A stretch of DNA of 64,000 nt. Source: Paenibacillus pabuli (GTDB taxonomy: Bacteria > Bacillota > Bacilli > Paenibacillales > Paenibacillaceae). The notes under the pieces are model-generated. The model saw only the letters and a list, made by a program, of their open reading frames with translations. It made no database searches and was not told the DNA's origin. Each line of letters starts with the position of its first letter. Position 1 is the stretch's first letter. The translations under genes were made by a program, and so were the position numbers. The stretch lies in contig NZ_JBDOIO010000003.1 of NCBI RefSeq assembly GCF_039831995.1, forward strand, positions 1,736,001 to 1,800,000. The letters run 5' to 3'. This document shows, in pieces, positions 9,719 to 18,779 of this stretch.

Positions 9719-10987
9719 TTATTGTAATTTCTGAATTCGGTCCCATTGGCTTACGATATCTATAACACGAACACCAAAGTTTTCATCGATAACGACGACT
9801 TCTCCCTTAGCGATCAGTTTGTTATTGACCAAAATATCGACAGGTTCGCCGGCCAGTTTATCCAGCTCGACAATTGAACCTTGTGAGAGTTCCAATATAT
9901 CCTTAATTTGCTTCTGGGTCCTTCCTAATTCTACGGTGACCTTAAGGGGAATGTCCATCAATAAATTCAAATTATTTTCGTCCACCTGACCGTAGGCCCC
10001 GTTTTGCAAATTGGCGAACTGGACGGGTTGTACATTTACATTCCTGTTCGGCATACCGCCGTAGTGTTGTGGTGCAGCATATGGTTGCTGTGGTGGCATC
10101 CCATAAGGCTGTTGTGGTGGCATTCCTTGCGGCATACCCATTGGTGCTTGTCCATACCCGTTATAGTCTGGAGCAGGCGGTTGAGGCGCCTGTGGAGGCA
10201 TTTGTTGCTGAACCGGTGGTTGCTCCGGCGTCACTGGTGGAGCTGCCGCCGCTGGTGCCGCGTGCGATGGTGTTGTTACTGGTGCATTAGCTGTTGATTC
10301 TTGTGCACCGCCAATTAACATATCCACCATATGCTTAGCGAAATCAACAGGCAAAAGCTGCATCAGATTGGAGTCAATCAGATCACCAATCAGGAGGCGA
10401 AACGATACTTGAATCAACGTTTCGTCATGCGGCAGACTGCTGACACCCTCGCCACTTTCCATATTGAGAATATCAATGCCTGGCGGAGAGATATTCACAA
10501 ATCGATTGAAAATCGTAGACATGGAAGTTGCTGATGAACCCATCATTTGGTTCATCGCTTCCTGTACTGCACTAATATGGATTTCGTTCAGCTCTTCATC
10601 GGCAGGATTTCCTTCGCCTCCGAGCATAAGATCAGCAATCACTTGAGCATCGCGCTTCTTAATAACTAGTGAATTGATCCCTTCAAATCCATCCACATAA
10701 TTGACATGTACAGCAACATGTGGCTTGGGAAACGCTTCTTCGAATTGTGAACGGCTGATAATGGATACCTTCGGTGTTGTAATATCTACTTTTAATCCCA
10801 ATAGCGTGGACAATGCTGTCGCAGCGCTACCAAATGTAATATTACCGATCTCCCCCAGTGCATCTTGTTCCAGTTCAGTCAAAAAATCATCAACTGTTTT
10901 TTCAGCCGGTTCCGTGCTACCCATCGATTCGGATTGCCGGAGCAAAGCATCGATTTCTTCCTGGGACAAATAATCCTTACTCGTCAA
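9719..10987 (-). CDS. fliY: FliY flagellar switch protein and CheY-P phosphatase
   Basis: The protein has 422 residues from the chosen start, a TTG (MTSKDYLSQEEIDALL), with GGAG nine bases before it. A longer frame opens upstream inside fliM but lacks a site. The N-terminal segment matches the CheY-P-binding motif also seen in FliM. Two CheC-type phosphatase motifs follow: GEIGNITFGSA near residue 46, and VQEAMNQMMGSSA, each keeping its E and N. The last 85 residues are a FliN/SpoA-type domain. Between them (about 240-330) is a proline-glutamine-rich linker in which GMPPQQPY occurs twice. It overlaps fliM by 11 bases. Confidence 0.94.
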   Translation of the reverse strand: MTSKDYLSQEEIDALLRQSESMGSTEPAEKTVDDFLTELEQDALGEIGNITFGSAATALSTLLGLKVDITTPKVSIISRSQFEEAFPKPHVAVHVNYVDGFEGINSLVIKKRDAQVIADLMLGGEGNPADEELNEIHISAVQEAMNQMMGSSATSMSTIFNRFVNISPPGIDILNMESGEGVSSLPHDETLIQVSFRLLIGDLIDSNLMQLLPVDFAKHMVDMLIGGAQESTANAPVTTPSHAAPAAAAPPVTPEQPPVQQQMPPQAPQPPAPDYNGYGQAPMGMPQGMPPQQPYGMPPQQPYAAPQHYGGMPNRNVNVQPVQFANLQNGAYGQVDENNLNLLMDIPLKVTVELGRTQKQIKDILELSQGSIVELDKLAGEPVDILVNNKLIAKGEVVVIDENFGVRVIDIVSQWDRIQKLQ

Positions 10988-11975
10988 ATTCTTCAACTCC
11001 TTCGGTGACAATCTTGTCTATTTGCACAGCCACACGGTCTTTGATCGTTCCCGGACTGCCCATATACTTCAACCTGTCGCCAACTTTGATGGATAATCCC
11101 TCTTCAACCGGTTTGTTCAACGTAATGACATCGCCGACCGAAAGGCCAAGGAATTCCGAGATCGAAATTCTGGATTCACCCAGTTCCGCAACAACTGGCA
11201 ATTTGGCTTTGTTCACACGTTCTCTAAGGGCATCGTATTCTTCCGGTGCTCTTGTTTTCTTCTCCGAAACAAACCACTGATGTGTCGACAGCCTGGACAT
11301 AATAGGTTCAAGAACGACATGTGGGATACACAAATTGATCATGCCTGTAGTGTCACCGATTTTGGTACTCAGCGAGATCAGGGCAATTGTTTCGTTGGGT
11401 GATACGATCTGCATAAACTGTGGATTCGTCTCAAGTGCTTCCATTCTCGGCGATATATCCAGCACCGTCTTCCAAGCTTCCTGCAAACTTTCGAATGCTC
11501 GGCTGAAGATTCGCTCCATAATGGTCGTTTCAATTTCAGTCATTGAAGCTATTTTTGTCGGTGCACTCCCTGTACCACCTAGCAATCGATCCAACATTGC
11601 ATAACCAACATTAGGATGAACTTCCATTACCATTCGTCCTTGTAACGGTTCTGCTTCAAATATGTTTAATATCGTCATTTTAGGGATTGAACGAATAAAT
11701 TCATCATAAGGCAATTGTTCGACCTGAACGACATTAATCTGAACGAATGTCCGCAATTGGGCTGAAAAATAAGTGGTGAGAAAGCGTGCAAAGTTCTCGT
11801 GAATTCGAGTCAAACTTCGAATATGATCTTTGGAAAAGCGTACAGCCCGTTTAAAATCATACGATCTAATTTTTTTCTGAGTTTCTTCCTTTTTCAATTC
11901 CTCGGCATCCATCTCACCTGAGGAAAGTGCTGCTAATAGGGCATCAATCTCATTTTGTGATAATACATCCACCAT
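10977..11975 (-). CDS. fliM: FliM flagellar motor switch protein
   Basis: This 332-residue protein has the CheY-P-binding peptide LSQNEIDALL at residues 5-14, a central CheC-like domain, and a C-terminal SpoA domain (about 250-325). FliM links FliG to FliY in the C-ring and receives the CheY-P signal. A strong site precedes the ATG, 39 bases after fliL. The 3' end overlaps the fliY start. Confidence 0.96.
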   Translation of the reverse strand: MVDVLSQNEIDALLAALSSGEMDAEELKKEETQKKIRSYDFKRAVRFSKDHIRSLTRIHENFARFLTTYFSAQLRTFVQINVVQVEQLPYDEFIRSIPKMTILNIFEAEPLQGRMVMEVHPNVGYAMLDRLLGGTGSAPTKIASMTEIETTIMERIFSRAFESLQEAWKTVLDISPRMEALETNPQFMQIVSPNETIALISLSTKIGDTTGMINLCIPHVVLEPIMSRLSTHQWFVSEKKTRAPEEYDALRERVNKAKLPVVAELGESRISISEFLGLSVGDVITLNKPVEEGLSIKVGDRLKYMGSPGTIKDRVAVQIDKIVTEGVEEFDE

Positions 11976-12014
11976 GTTCTCACCCCCTTACCGTTATACA
12001 GCGTGCTCTGTTCA

Positions 12015-12476
12015 TTACATTGATGCCATCAAAAAATAAGTAAAGTTCGTGCTGCTCAGCTTTGGTTCAGGCAATGCTTCATTGATCAGTTTTGTCAGTT
12101 TTTCATTAAACTGAGAACGTCCCTTGGCTGTTTTTAATTCTTCTGGCTGTGCATCCGCAAATGTCTGAACAATGATTGGTTTTACGGTAATTTCTTTAAT
12201 TTTCTCGAAATCTTCTTTTGCTGTAGCATCAGTCAGTTTAAAAGCCAGGTTGACTTGTACAATGTGATTGGTGTCTGCCAAATTGGTTTTGATGTCGGTA
12301 ATCTCGGAAGTAACCTCGACAATTTCATCAGCAGTCATCTTTTTGGCTTCAGCAGCCGAAGCTACATCTGTTTCAGCTTTATTACCCGTCTGTCCTTGCA
12401 TAAATACAAACACAACCACCACAATGAGTGTTATGGCAAGCAATATCGTTGCCAGCCAGGGCATCATCTTTTTCAT
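12015..12476 (-). CDS. fliL: FliL basal body-associated protein
   Basis: This 153-residue protein has one N-terminal membrane helix (about residues 7-28) and an extracytoplasmic domain, the FliL layout. FliL surrounds the stator and supports torque generation. The ATG shares its A with the TGA stop of flbD (TGATG), so the genes are coupled. The size is typical and no defect is seen. Confidence 0.92.
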   Translation of the reverse strand: MKKMMPWLATILLAITLIVVVVFVFMQGQTGNKAETDVASAAEAKKMTADEIVEVTSEITDIKTNLADTNHIVQVNLAFKLTDATAKEDFEKIKEITVKPIIVQTFADAQPEELKTAKGRSQFNEKLTKLINEALPEPKLSSTNFTYFLMASM

Positions 12477-12697
12477 CAGGATTCCTCCGTTTGCTGCACT
12501 TTAATAGTGGCTGCCTGAACCCCGATTTCACGGTTGTAATCTTTGATTTTGGAAATGACTTCATCAGCCTTTTCAAGGACAATCAGTCTCTTCCCAGTTA
12601 CCAGAGTAATATACGTATCCGGCGTTTCTTCTACAATCTCTACCATCAGCGCATTTAACCACATGGGAGAACCATTTAACCGCGTAACCGAAATCAT
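12476..12697 (-). CDS. flbD: FlbD family flagellar protein (YlzI)
   Basis: The start chosen is the ATG of MISVTRLNG, with GAGAGGGGG just upstream, giving 73 residues; a longer frame continues upstream but has no support. The protein matches the FlbD/YlzI family, small proteins found between the hook gene and fliL. The family motif of a short beta-rich region (SPMWLNALMVEIVEETPD, TYITLVTGKRLIV) is clear. Its role is not well defined. Confidence 0.85.
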   Translation of the reverse strand: MISVTRLNGSPMWLNALMVEIVEETPDTYITLVTGKRLIVLEKADEVISKIKDYNREIGVQAATIKVQQTEES

Positions 12698-12765
12698 GCT
12701 AAGCCCCCTCTCGATCAATGTGGAGGAGCAAGCTCCCCCACGCATTAAAAATTGCTAATCAGCCA

Positions 12766-13581
12766 TTAACGTTTCAGGTTAACAACTTCCTGAAGCACTT
12801 CATCAGAAGTTGTGATGATCCGTGAGTTCGCCTGGAAACCACGTTGAGCGACGATCATCTCTGTAAATTCACCCGTCAAATCCACATTGGACATTTCCAG
12901 TTGGCCAGCGATCACCGCGCCTGTTCCAAATTCGGTGCTGTTGGCAGTTACTATTTCGAATTCGCCATCAGCATTGGCATTTGCAGTAATGCGGTACAAG
13001 TTACCACCGATTTTTTCCAGACCTTCCGGGTTGGTTACTTTACCAATCCCCAGTTGTGCACCAGCTTCAGTTGTACCATCATCCATCGTTTGGTTGATGA
13101 TTCCATCTTGACCAATGGTGAAAGAAACTACTGTATCATCCAGAGTAATAGGCTCGCCACCACTATCCACAACGAACAAACCATCTGAAGTTACAAGGTT
13201 ACGGTTAGCATCAACATGGAAATCTCCTGCACGAGTCAAGAAAGGAACTTCTTGCTCTCCGCCAAGCGTTACCAGGAAGAAACCATCACCGTTAAGACGC
13301 AGGTCGGTTGGATTGTTAGTGGTCATTGGACTGCCCGCAAGATGCAGCGTATCGATGGAACCGACGGATACACCCAAACCGATTTGCTTCGCATTTACAC
13401 CACCGTTTTCATCTCCAGGCGCTGTTACTCCCGCCGTGGTTTGACTCATAATATCTTTGAACATGACACGGCTTCCCTTGAAGCCAACAGTGTTCACGTT
13501 CGCGATATTATTACCGATTACATCCAGTTTTGTTTGAAAACCCCTCATACCGGAAACGCCTGAGTACATTGATTTCAACAT
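12766..13581 (-). CDS. flgE: Flagellar hook protein FlgE (annotated FlgG in some genomes)
   Basis: This 271-residue protein has the flagellar rod/hook N-terminal motif MLKSMYSGVSGM and the NNIANVNTVGFK segment. Its C-terminal motif, from about residue 230, is MIVAQRGFQANSRII. The size and place in the operon, after fliK and flgD and before flbD and fliL, match the Bacillus hook gene. Database labels vary between FlgE and FlgG. Hook is more likely because the hook-cap and hook-length genes flgD and fliK lie directly upstream. Confidence 0.88.
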   Translation of the reverse strand: MLKSMYSGVSGMRGFQTKLDVIGNNIANVNTVGFKGSRVMFKDIMSQTTAGVTAPGDENGGVNAKQIGLGVSVGSIDTLHLAGSPMTTNNPTDLRLNGDGFFLVTLGGEQEVPFLTRAGDFHVDANRNLVTSDGLFVVDSGGEPITLDDTVVSFTIGQDGIINQTMDDGTTEAGAQLGIGKVTNPEGLEKIGGNLYRITANANADGEFEIVTANSTEFGTGAVIAGQLEMSNVDLTGEFTEMIVAQRGFQANSRIITTSDEVLQEVVNLKR

Positions 13582-13662
13582 TTAAAAAAATCCTCCCAGC
13601 CTTAATTTGGTTACCGCGTCAGTCGGTCAGCGGTGTTCCGGCTCCCAAGAAGGGCCAGCCGG

Positions 13663-14046
13663 TCAAGATATGATTACTGCACTATCTATTTGTGTAAACA
13701 CATTATCCTTCATGCTTTCACTATCCATAGCCGTGACTACAGTGCGATTTTTAACATTGACGATAAAGGCCATATCCTGCATCAGGATTAGAGATTCTTT
13801 TGCACCTTTGGCCGCAGCCTTGTCGAGTGCAGTTCCAATCTGCTGCATCTGCTCACTCTTCAGCTCAATTCCCCGCTGTTCCAATCTTTTGGCAGCATGG
13901 TTGCTAAGCTTCAACAGATTGTCCTCAAGCACTTGGGCAAAAGGTCTTTCAGGAGTGATTGTTGTTTCGCTCTGTTTAGCACGATTAAGCAAGTTAGGTG
14001 TTACTGGGCCAGAATATAGTTGTCCTACCGTTATTCGTTCACTCAT
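13663..14046 (-). CDS. TIGR02530-type flagellar operon protein
   Basis: This 127-residue soluble protein (starting MSERITVGQLYSG) lies between flgD and the hook gene. I recognise it as the small flagellar operon family called TIGR02530. The core KLSNHAAKRLEQRGIEL, with a C-terminal AFIVNVKNRTVVTA stretch, fits that family. Its ATG overlaps the flgD stop by 4 bases. Function is unproven; position suggests a role in hook assembly. Confidence 0.75.
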   Translation of the reverse strand: MSERITVGQLYSGPVTPNLLNRAKQSETTITPERPFAQVLEDNLLKLSNHAAKRLEQRGIELKSEQMQQIGTALDKAAAKGAKESLILMQDMAFIVNVKNRTVVTAMDSESMKDNVFTQIDSAVIIS

Positions 14047-14585
14047 AACGTGTTCCCACGATCTTGAACTGATGTTTCAGCTTCCTCGCTTTCATTCACT
14101 GGTGCTGAAGCATCTGCAGTACTCTGAGCCTGGGATTCTTCATCTTCGATTTGAGCAGGATTCGAAACCTGAATAATTTCATTCAGCTCAATTTCGTCTT
14201 CGCCCACTTTAGCGTACTGCACACCATCCCGTACGATAATTGAATCTACAATCCCCTGACGAAGCGTTCCGTTGTCTTCTTTATTAGAAGAAAGCCAGCT
14301 AATTTCTCGTCCGATCATGCTCGAAACCGCACCAAGAGACTGATTCAGCGTTTTGAGTTGGGACGAAATGTTAACAAGCTGTTCAACCGAACTGAACTGG
14401 GCCATTTGAGCAATAAATTCCTTATCCTCCATAGGCTGCATCGGATCCTGATTTTGAAGTTGGGTAATTAGTATTTTAAGAAACTGATCCTTCCCTAACT
14501 CCTTGGTAGCTGCACTGGTTGTTGCCGTGTTCGAAGCCGAGTAGTTCGGCCATGTATTATTAGTAGAAACAATTTCAGTAGCCAA
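14043..14585 (-). CDS. flgD: FlgD hook-cap (hook assembly) protein
   Basis: This 180-residue protein uses a TTG start with GAGGTG six bases before it; a GTG a little upstream has no such site. The conserved LGKDQFLKILITQLQNQDPMQPM block and the MAQFSSVEQL motif are present near the N-terminus, as in FlgD. FlgD caps the growing hook while FlgE is added. The gene follows fliK and overlaps the next gene by 4 bases. The rest of the protein is short, without the larger Ig-like part of enteric FlgD. Confidence 0.92.
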   Translation of the reverse strand: MATEIVSTNNTWPNYSASNTATTSAATKELGKDQFLKILITQLQNQDPMQPMEDKEFIAQMAQFSSVEQLVNISSQLKTLNQSLGAVSSMIGREISWLSSNKEDNGTLRQGIVDSIIVRDGVQYAKVGEDEIELNEIIQVSNPAQIEDEESQAQSTADASAPVNESEEAETSVQDRGNTL

Positions 14586-14605
14586 TATTTTCACCTCATT
14601 TCTAG

Positions 14606-15976
14606 TTAAGCTTTAGCAGTAAACGAGCCTCCTTGGAAGTCGTTTCCGTCCTCATTTTCACTACGCCAATTTCGCAGTTCTTCCTGAAGGTTTGCCGCAA
14701 TTATTGCATCATCCGTTTGCTCTTCACGTTCCCGTGAACGGCGCTGATCCTGCGAGTTATTTCCTTGCTGGCGTCCGCCGTCATGATACATTTCTGAACC
14801 TAGGGAGCTGCTCTGAGTGACTTCGATTCTCTCCACTTGAATACCTTGGGATTGAAGCGAGGTACGAAGCTGGGTCATTTGCTGTTCAAGCATATCCTTC
14901 GCCATCGCATGTTCTGTCATGAAGCGTGCAACCAATTGTCCGTTCTGCAAGGTAATCTGTACATCCAGCTTACCCAGATGTTCTGGGCGAAGCGAAATCG
15001 TAGCTTCTGAAAATCCTTTTTGCTGTACGATATCCAGCTTATTCACCACAAATTGCGTCATTTCTTTTGCAAACTGTGAGGCTTGCATTACAGGTTCAGC
15101 TGGCTTAGCTACCGTTGTACCCGAAGTACGCATGGATAACTCCCCGGCTGTAATGACTTTCGAATGATCCATTTCTCCACCTTCACTTGCAGTCAACGAG
15201 GTATCGGCATCTGCTTCACCTGTCACTTTAAGCCCGTTATTAGAAGACGAAATTGCAGTCAACTCTTTTTCCGTAGATGGAGTAGCCTTGCTCTGTACAA
15301 CTTGATCTTTTGATGTATCCATGGAATCAACGATTGTTTTAAGATCTGTCCATCCTTTGTTGTTGCTCAGATCAACTCCAGCCTCCTGTAACTGATTCTG
15401 AAGGGTTTGAAGCAACTGCTTAAACTCAGCTGTATTTTTGGCTATAGGACTATCTGGTTCAGTCATACTTGCAACCATCTGAGTAAGTACATCCTGTAAC
15501 ACAAAGCGAACTGCAGCTGGGTGTTCGGTAAGATCCATCACCGCAGTAGCGTTAACGGTTGTTTGCGCATTTACGGTTTCACCCGCATTTTCAGTTTCAA
15601 CAGAAGCACCTTTTAATTGGGCATACATCTGTTGAATCAGATTTTGCAATTCTGCCAGTAATGTCGGGTCATTTTCCAGAGCTTCATCCAGTGAATCCAA
15701 GCCACCAAACAACGAGTCCAGAACAGCTGTAAGAGACGTTTCTTCCCCTTCTTCACTAGTTGCAAGGGTTATAGCTAACGGATTTACAATTAAACCTCCA
15801 GCAGTAGCCGAGTTACTTTCTTCCGAAATGGAACTATTCAATGACTGTGCCAGTGTTTGCAAAAATCCACCATTGTTCCCTGTAACCGCACCTTTAGATT
15901 GCGTTCCAGACGAAGTTTGTGCTGCTCCTGTTGTCTTTGAAGAGGATGCAGAAGTCATTTGATATACGATTGACAT
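14606..15976 (-). CDS. fliK: FliK flagellar hook-length control protein
   Basis: The 456-residue frame starts at an ATG with an ideal AAAGGAGGTG site. Most of the sequence is low-complexity and rich in S, T, A, Q and E. The C-terminal domain (about 310-410) carries the FliK signature, ATISLRPEHLGKLDVQI, followed by QGIQVERIEV. FliK measures the hook and tells FlhB to switch export substrate. It lies between the MotE-like gene and flgD, as in Bacillus. Confidence 0.9.
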   Translation of the reverse strand: MSIVYQMTSASSSKTTGAAQTSSGTQSKGAVTGNNGGFLQTLAQSLNSSISEESNSATAGGLIVNPLAITLATSEEGEETSLTAVLDSLFGGLDSLDEALENDPTLLAELQNLIQQMYAQLKGASVETENAGETVNAQTTVNATAVMDLTEHPAAVRFVLQDVLTQMVASMTEPDSPIAKNTAEFKQLLQTLQNQLQEAGVDLSNNKGWTDLKTIVDSMDTSKDQVVQSKATPSTEKELTAISSSNNGLKVTGEADADTSLTASEGGEMDHSKVITAGELSMRTSGTTVAKPAEPVMQASQFAKEMTQFVVNKLDIVQQKGFSEATISLRPEHLGKLDVQITLQNGQLVARFMTEHAMAKDMLEQQMTQLRTSLQSQGIQVERIEVTQSSSLGSEMYHDGGRQQGNNSQDQRRSREREEQTDDAIIAANLQEELRNWRSENEDGNDFQGGSFTAKA

Positions 15977-16012
15977 ATGTTTCACCTCCTTTCGGATTAA
16001 GATCGTTCTACC

Positions 16013-16951
16013 TTACTTATTGCCCATTAACCGGTTTAAGATCTTCGCTGTTTCAGCTGAATTCTCTGTGGACATATTCTCAAGTAATTGTGAGCGTGTA
16101 GCATCGTCTACTGAATTCAAAATGGTCAATGTTTTATCTGGACTGAGTTTATATGTCTCCAGAAGCAATTTCGCCCCGCTTGAGGCTGACATTGAAGAGA
16201 ACGTTTGGCTAAGCTGGGTTTTGTCCAGATTTTTCGAATTGGTAGTTGACGTAGTGGTAGTCGCTGCCGTTTCTTTCTTCAATCTGGATTGCAAAGCATC
16301 CAATGCCAAATCTCCGGATGGTTTCGCGTCCTTCATCATCATCGTGACATCTGCAGCCGTTTTCGGATCCATTTTCTCCAAAACTTTCGTACGAGCAGTC
16401 GACTGCATTGCACTCAGAAGCAGCACCATTTCTTCATTCGTCATGTTCTGTAAAATCGGCGCCGCTTTGCTAGGACTCATGTCTGCATACATTTTGGCCA
16501 AATCCTTAATCTGTTTCTGATAATCAGACTCGCTCTCTGGAACCTCAGCGGCTGCAGCTTCCGCTGCTTTTTCCGCTTCATCCAACTTCGCTTGCAGATC
16601 GCTTGCTTTTTTTGCTTCTGTTGAAGCAGCCTCTTTTGCTGTTTGAAGCTCTGTTTCTTTGGCTGCTACCTGAGACTTTAACTTTTCGATTGTTGCTTCC
16701 GCACTCTCCACTTGTTTTTCGCTTTCGTCCAGCTTTTCTTTTTCTGGATCCAGTACAGGATCAGGCACCCAATCCTTGACTACCGGAACTTTGTTAGCTA
16801 GCTCAAGCATGTTATTGCGAATATCTACATTAAATAAGGTGAGCAGCACACCGAGCAGTACGACGGTGAAGACAATGGGAATCGAAATCATTAGAAACTT
16901 TTCCCAACCGCCACCTGACTCTTTCTCGATATCTGTGTCTTTAACAGCCAT
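16013..16951 (-). CDS. ylxF: MotE family / YlxF-type coiled-coil protein with MgtE-N-like domain
   Basis: This 312-residue protein has one N-terminal membrane helix (about residues 19-43) and an alanine-glutamate-rich coiled coil (about 75-140). A C-terminal domain resembles the MgtE intracellular N domain (DMSPSKAAPILQNM, LEKMDPKTAADV). This is the layout of YlxF/MotE, encoded between fliJ and fliK in Bacillales. MotE in alphaproteobacteria stabilises MotC; a Firmicute role is only inferred. A strong ribosome binding site precedes the ATG. Confidence 0.85.
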   Translation of the reverse strand: MAVKDTDIEKESGGGWEKFLMISIPIVFTVVLLGVLLTLFNVDIRNNMLELANKVPVVKDWVPDPVLDPEKEKLDESEKQVESAEATIEKLKSQVAAKETELQTAKEAASTEAKKASDLQAKLDEAEKAAEAAAAEVPESESDYQKQIKDLAKMYADMSPSKAAPILQNMTNEEMVLLLSAMQSTARTKVLEKMDPKTAADVTMMMKDAKPSGDLALDALQSRLKKETAATTTTSTTNSKNLDKTQLSQTFSSMSASSGAKLLLETYKLSPDKTLTILNSVDDATRSQLLENMSTENSAETAKILNRLMGNK

Positions 16952-16995
16952 TATTTGATTCCTCCTTCACGAGACAACTTCGCTTGCGAAGCACA

Positions 16996-17448
16996 TCAGA
17001 TTGCGCGTCCGGCCTTTGCAGCGAAGCGTACAGTAGCCATCTCGTCCAGATCGTTCTGTTCCCGGAGGAGCATCTCCTGCTGAAATTTGATCTTGGCTTT
17101 GTCTCTCGCTTCAAGCCACACTTTTTCATCAACCATCTTACCGTTCAAGAACGTCTGATTTCGCTGTACATTGACCTGAGCGTGTTTAACATCTGTATTC
17201 TTTTTAGTAATGCACTCATCCAGGTGATACACGTACCGCTGCATTTCTTGCAGACTGGATACAGAAGCAGTGCTCTCCGTTGCGGATTGAATGACACTAA
17301 TCAGTTCGTTTTTATCATTCATAAGTTGTAAAAGGTGTTCTTCTTCTGTTTGAAGTTTGCCGATTGCTGTGGATAACATCCACTCCGCTTGTGTTTTTTC
17401 ATTGCTTTTCAGGTCAACTACCTTTTGGAAATGATATCGAAATTTCAT
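16996..17448 (-). CDS. fliJ: FliJ flagellar export chaperone escort
   Basis: This 150-residue protein begins MKFRYHFQKVVDLKSNEKTQA, the standard FliJ N-terminus, and is predicted to be a long antiparallel coiled coil. FliJ sits in the FliI ATPase ring and helps transfer chaperones. It follows fliI by about 11 bases. Nothing unusual was seen. Confidence 0.92.
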   Translation of the reverse strand: MKFRYHFQKVVDLKSNEKTQAEWMLSTAIGKLQTEEEHLLQLMNDKNELISVIQSATESTASVSSLQEMQRYVYHLDECITKKNTDVKHAQVNVQRNQTFLNGKMVDEKVWLEARDKAKIKFQQEMLLREQNDLDEMATVRFAAKAGRAI

Positions 17449-17459
17449 CGTTTAACCTT

Positions 17460-18779
17460 TCATCTCCTTGCAAATTCAAGAATCAAACGTTCCTGCACTT
17501 CACTCAGTGTTACTTTTTCATCCACTTTTTGCTTGGTAAAGTTCCATATGCTTTCGATCTGATCCATTGCTTCATCAATTGCTGCATTCGAGCCTCTTTG
17601 ATACGCACCAATGTTGATCAAATCCTCGGATTCTTTGTATACGGCCATCAATCGCTTCATATTATTAACGGCTTCCAGCTGCTCTTCAGGCGCGATATCT
17701 TTCATGACGCGACTAATGCTCGCTAACACATCGATTGCAGGGAAATGTCCTTTGTTCGCGATGGATCGATTCAGTACAATATGACCGTCCAGAATACCCC
17801 TAACCGCATCCGCAATTGGTTCATTCATATCGTCACCATCAACGAGCACCGTGTAAAATGCTGTTATGGAACCAGTTGGTCCAGTTCCCGCACGCTCCAG
17901 CAATTTAGGTAAACTCGCAAATACGGAAGGTGTGTAACCTCTCATCGCTGGAGGTTCACCTACAGCAAGTCCGACTTCCCTCTGAGCCATGGCATAACGA
18001 GTAACGGAATCCATCATCAACATGACATTCATGCCTCTGTCCCTGAAATATTCCGCTATCGTGGTGGCAATGACTGCCCCCTTAATTCGAATCAATGCCG
18101 GTTGGTCAGAAGTTGCGACTATGACGACCGAGCGCTCAAGCCCTTCCGGCCCGAGATCACGTTCAATAAAATCACGAACCTCGCGTCCCCGTTCACCTAC
18201 AAGTGCTATAACATTTACATCAGCGGCCGTATTGCGGGCAATCATGCCCATCAATGTACTTTTACCAACACCCGATCCGGCAAAAATACCAACCCGCTGA
18301 CCTTTACCAACAGTCAACAGACCGTCAATCGCTCTGACTCCTACACTCATGGTTTCCAGTACACGCGGCCGTTCCATCGGATTCACAGGTTTATTTGATG
18401 TTGAGAACATCGGCATCCTTGAAGGCAGCAGGGAACCATCCAGAGGTTGTCCAAGCCCATCAAGCACTTTACCCAGCAGCTCTGAACCAACCTGAACTCC
18501 AAGCGGCTTCCCGGTACCTACGACATCGCACCCCGGACCAATCGATTGCAATTCACCCAAAGGCATCAGCAGCACTTTGTTATCCCGGAAACCAACGACT
18601 TCGGCTTGAATCGGTTTCTCCGATTTACCCGGGTAGATGTAGCATACGTCACCGATGCTAGCGTCAGGTCCTTCGGACTCGACCATAAGCCCGATAACCT
18701 GAGTGACCTTACCATTAACCCGAACAGGATCAAACTGGCGTAAGTGCTCAATATAACGCTGTGAACTAAGAACCTTCAT
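17460..18779 (-). CDS. fliI: FliI flagellum-specific ATPase
   Basis: The 439-residue frame begins at MKVLSSQRYIEHL, with GAGGGGCG a few bases upstream; a longer start is possible but less supported. Walker A is GIFAGSGVGKST near residue 157, and the F1-ATPase-like motifs (LVGERGREVRDF, LMMDSVTRYAMAQREVGLAVGEPP) are complete. FliI powers the early steps of flagellar export with FliH and FliJ. It overlaps the fliH 3' end by 14 bases. Confidence 0.95.
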   Translation of the reverse strand: MKVLSSQRYIEHLRQFDPVRVNGKVTQVIGLMVESEGPDASIGDVCYIYPGKSEKPIQAEVVGFRDNKVLLMPLGELQSIGPGCDVVGTGKPLGVQVGSELLGKVLDGLGQPLDGSLLPSRMPMFSTSNKPVNPMERPRVLETMSVGVRAIDGLLTVGKGQRVGIFAGSGVGKSTLMGMIARNTAADVNVIALVGERGREVRDFIERDLGPEGLERSVVIVATSDQPALIRIKGAVIATTIAEYFRDRGMNVMLMMDSVTRYAMAQREVGLAVGEPPAMRGYTPSVFASLPKLLERAGTGPTGSITAFYTVLVDGDDMNEPIADAVRGILDGHIVLNRSIANKGHFPAIDVLASISRVMKDIAPEEQLEAVNNMKRLMAVYKESEDLINIGAYQRGSNAAIDEAMDQIESIWNFTKQKVDEKVTLSEVQERLILEFARR

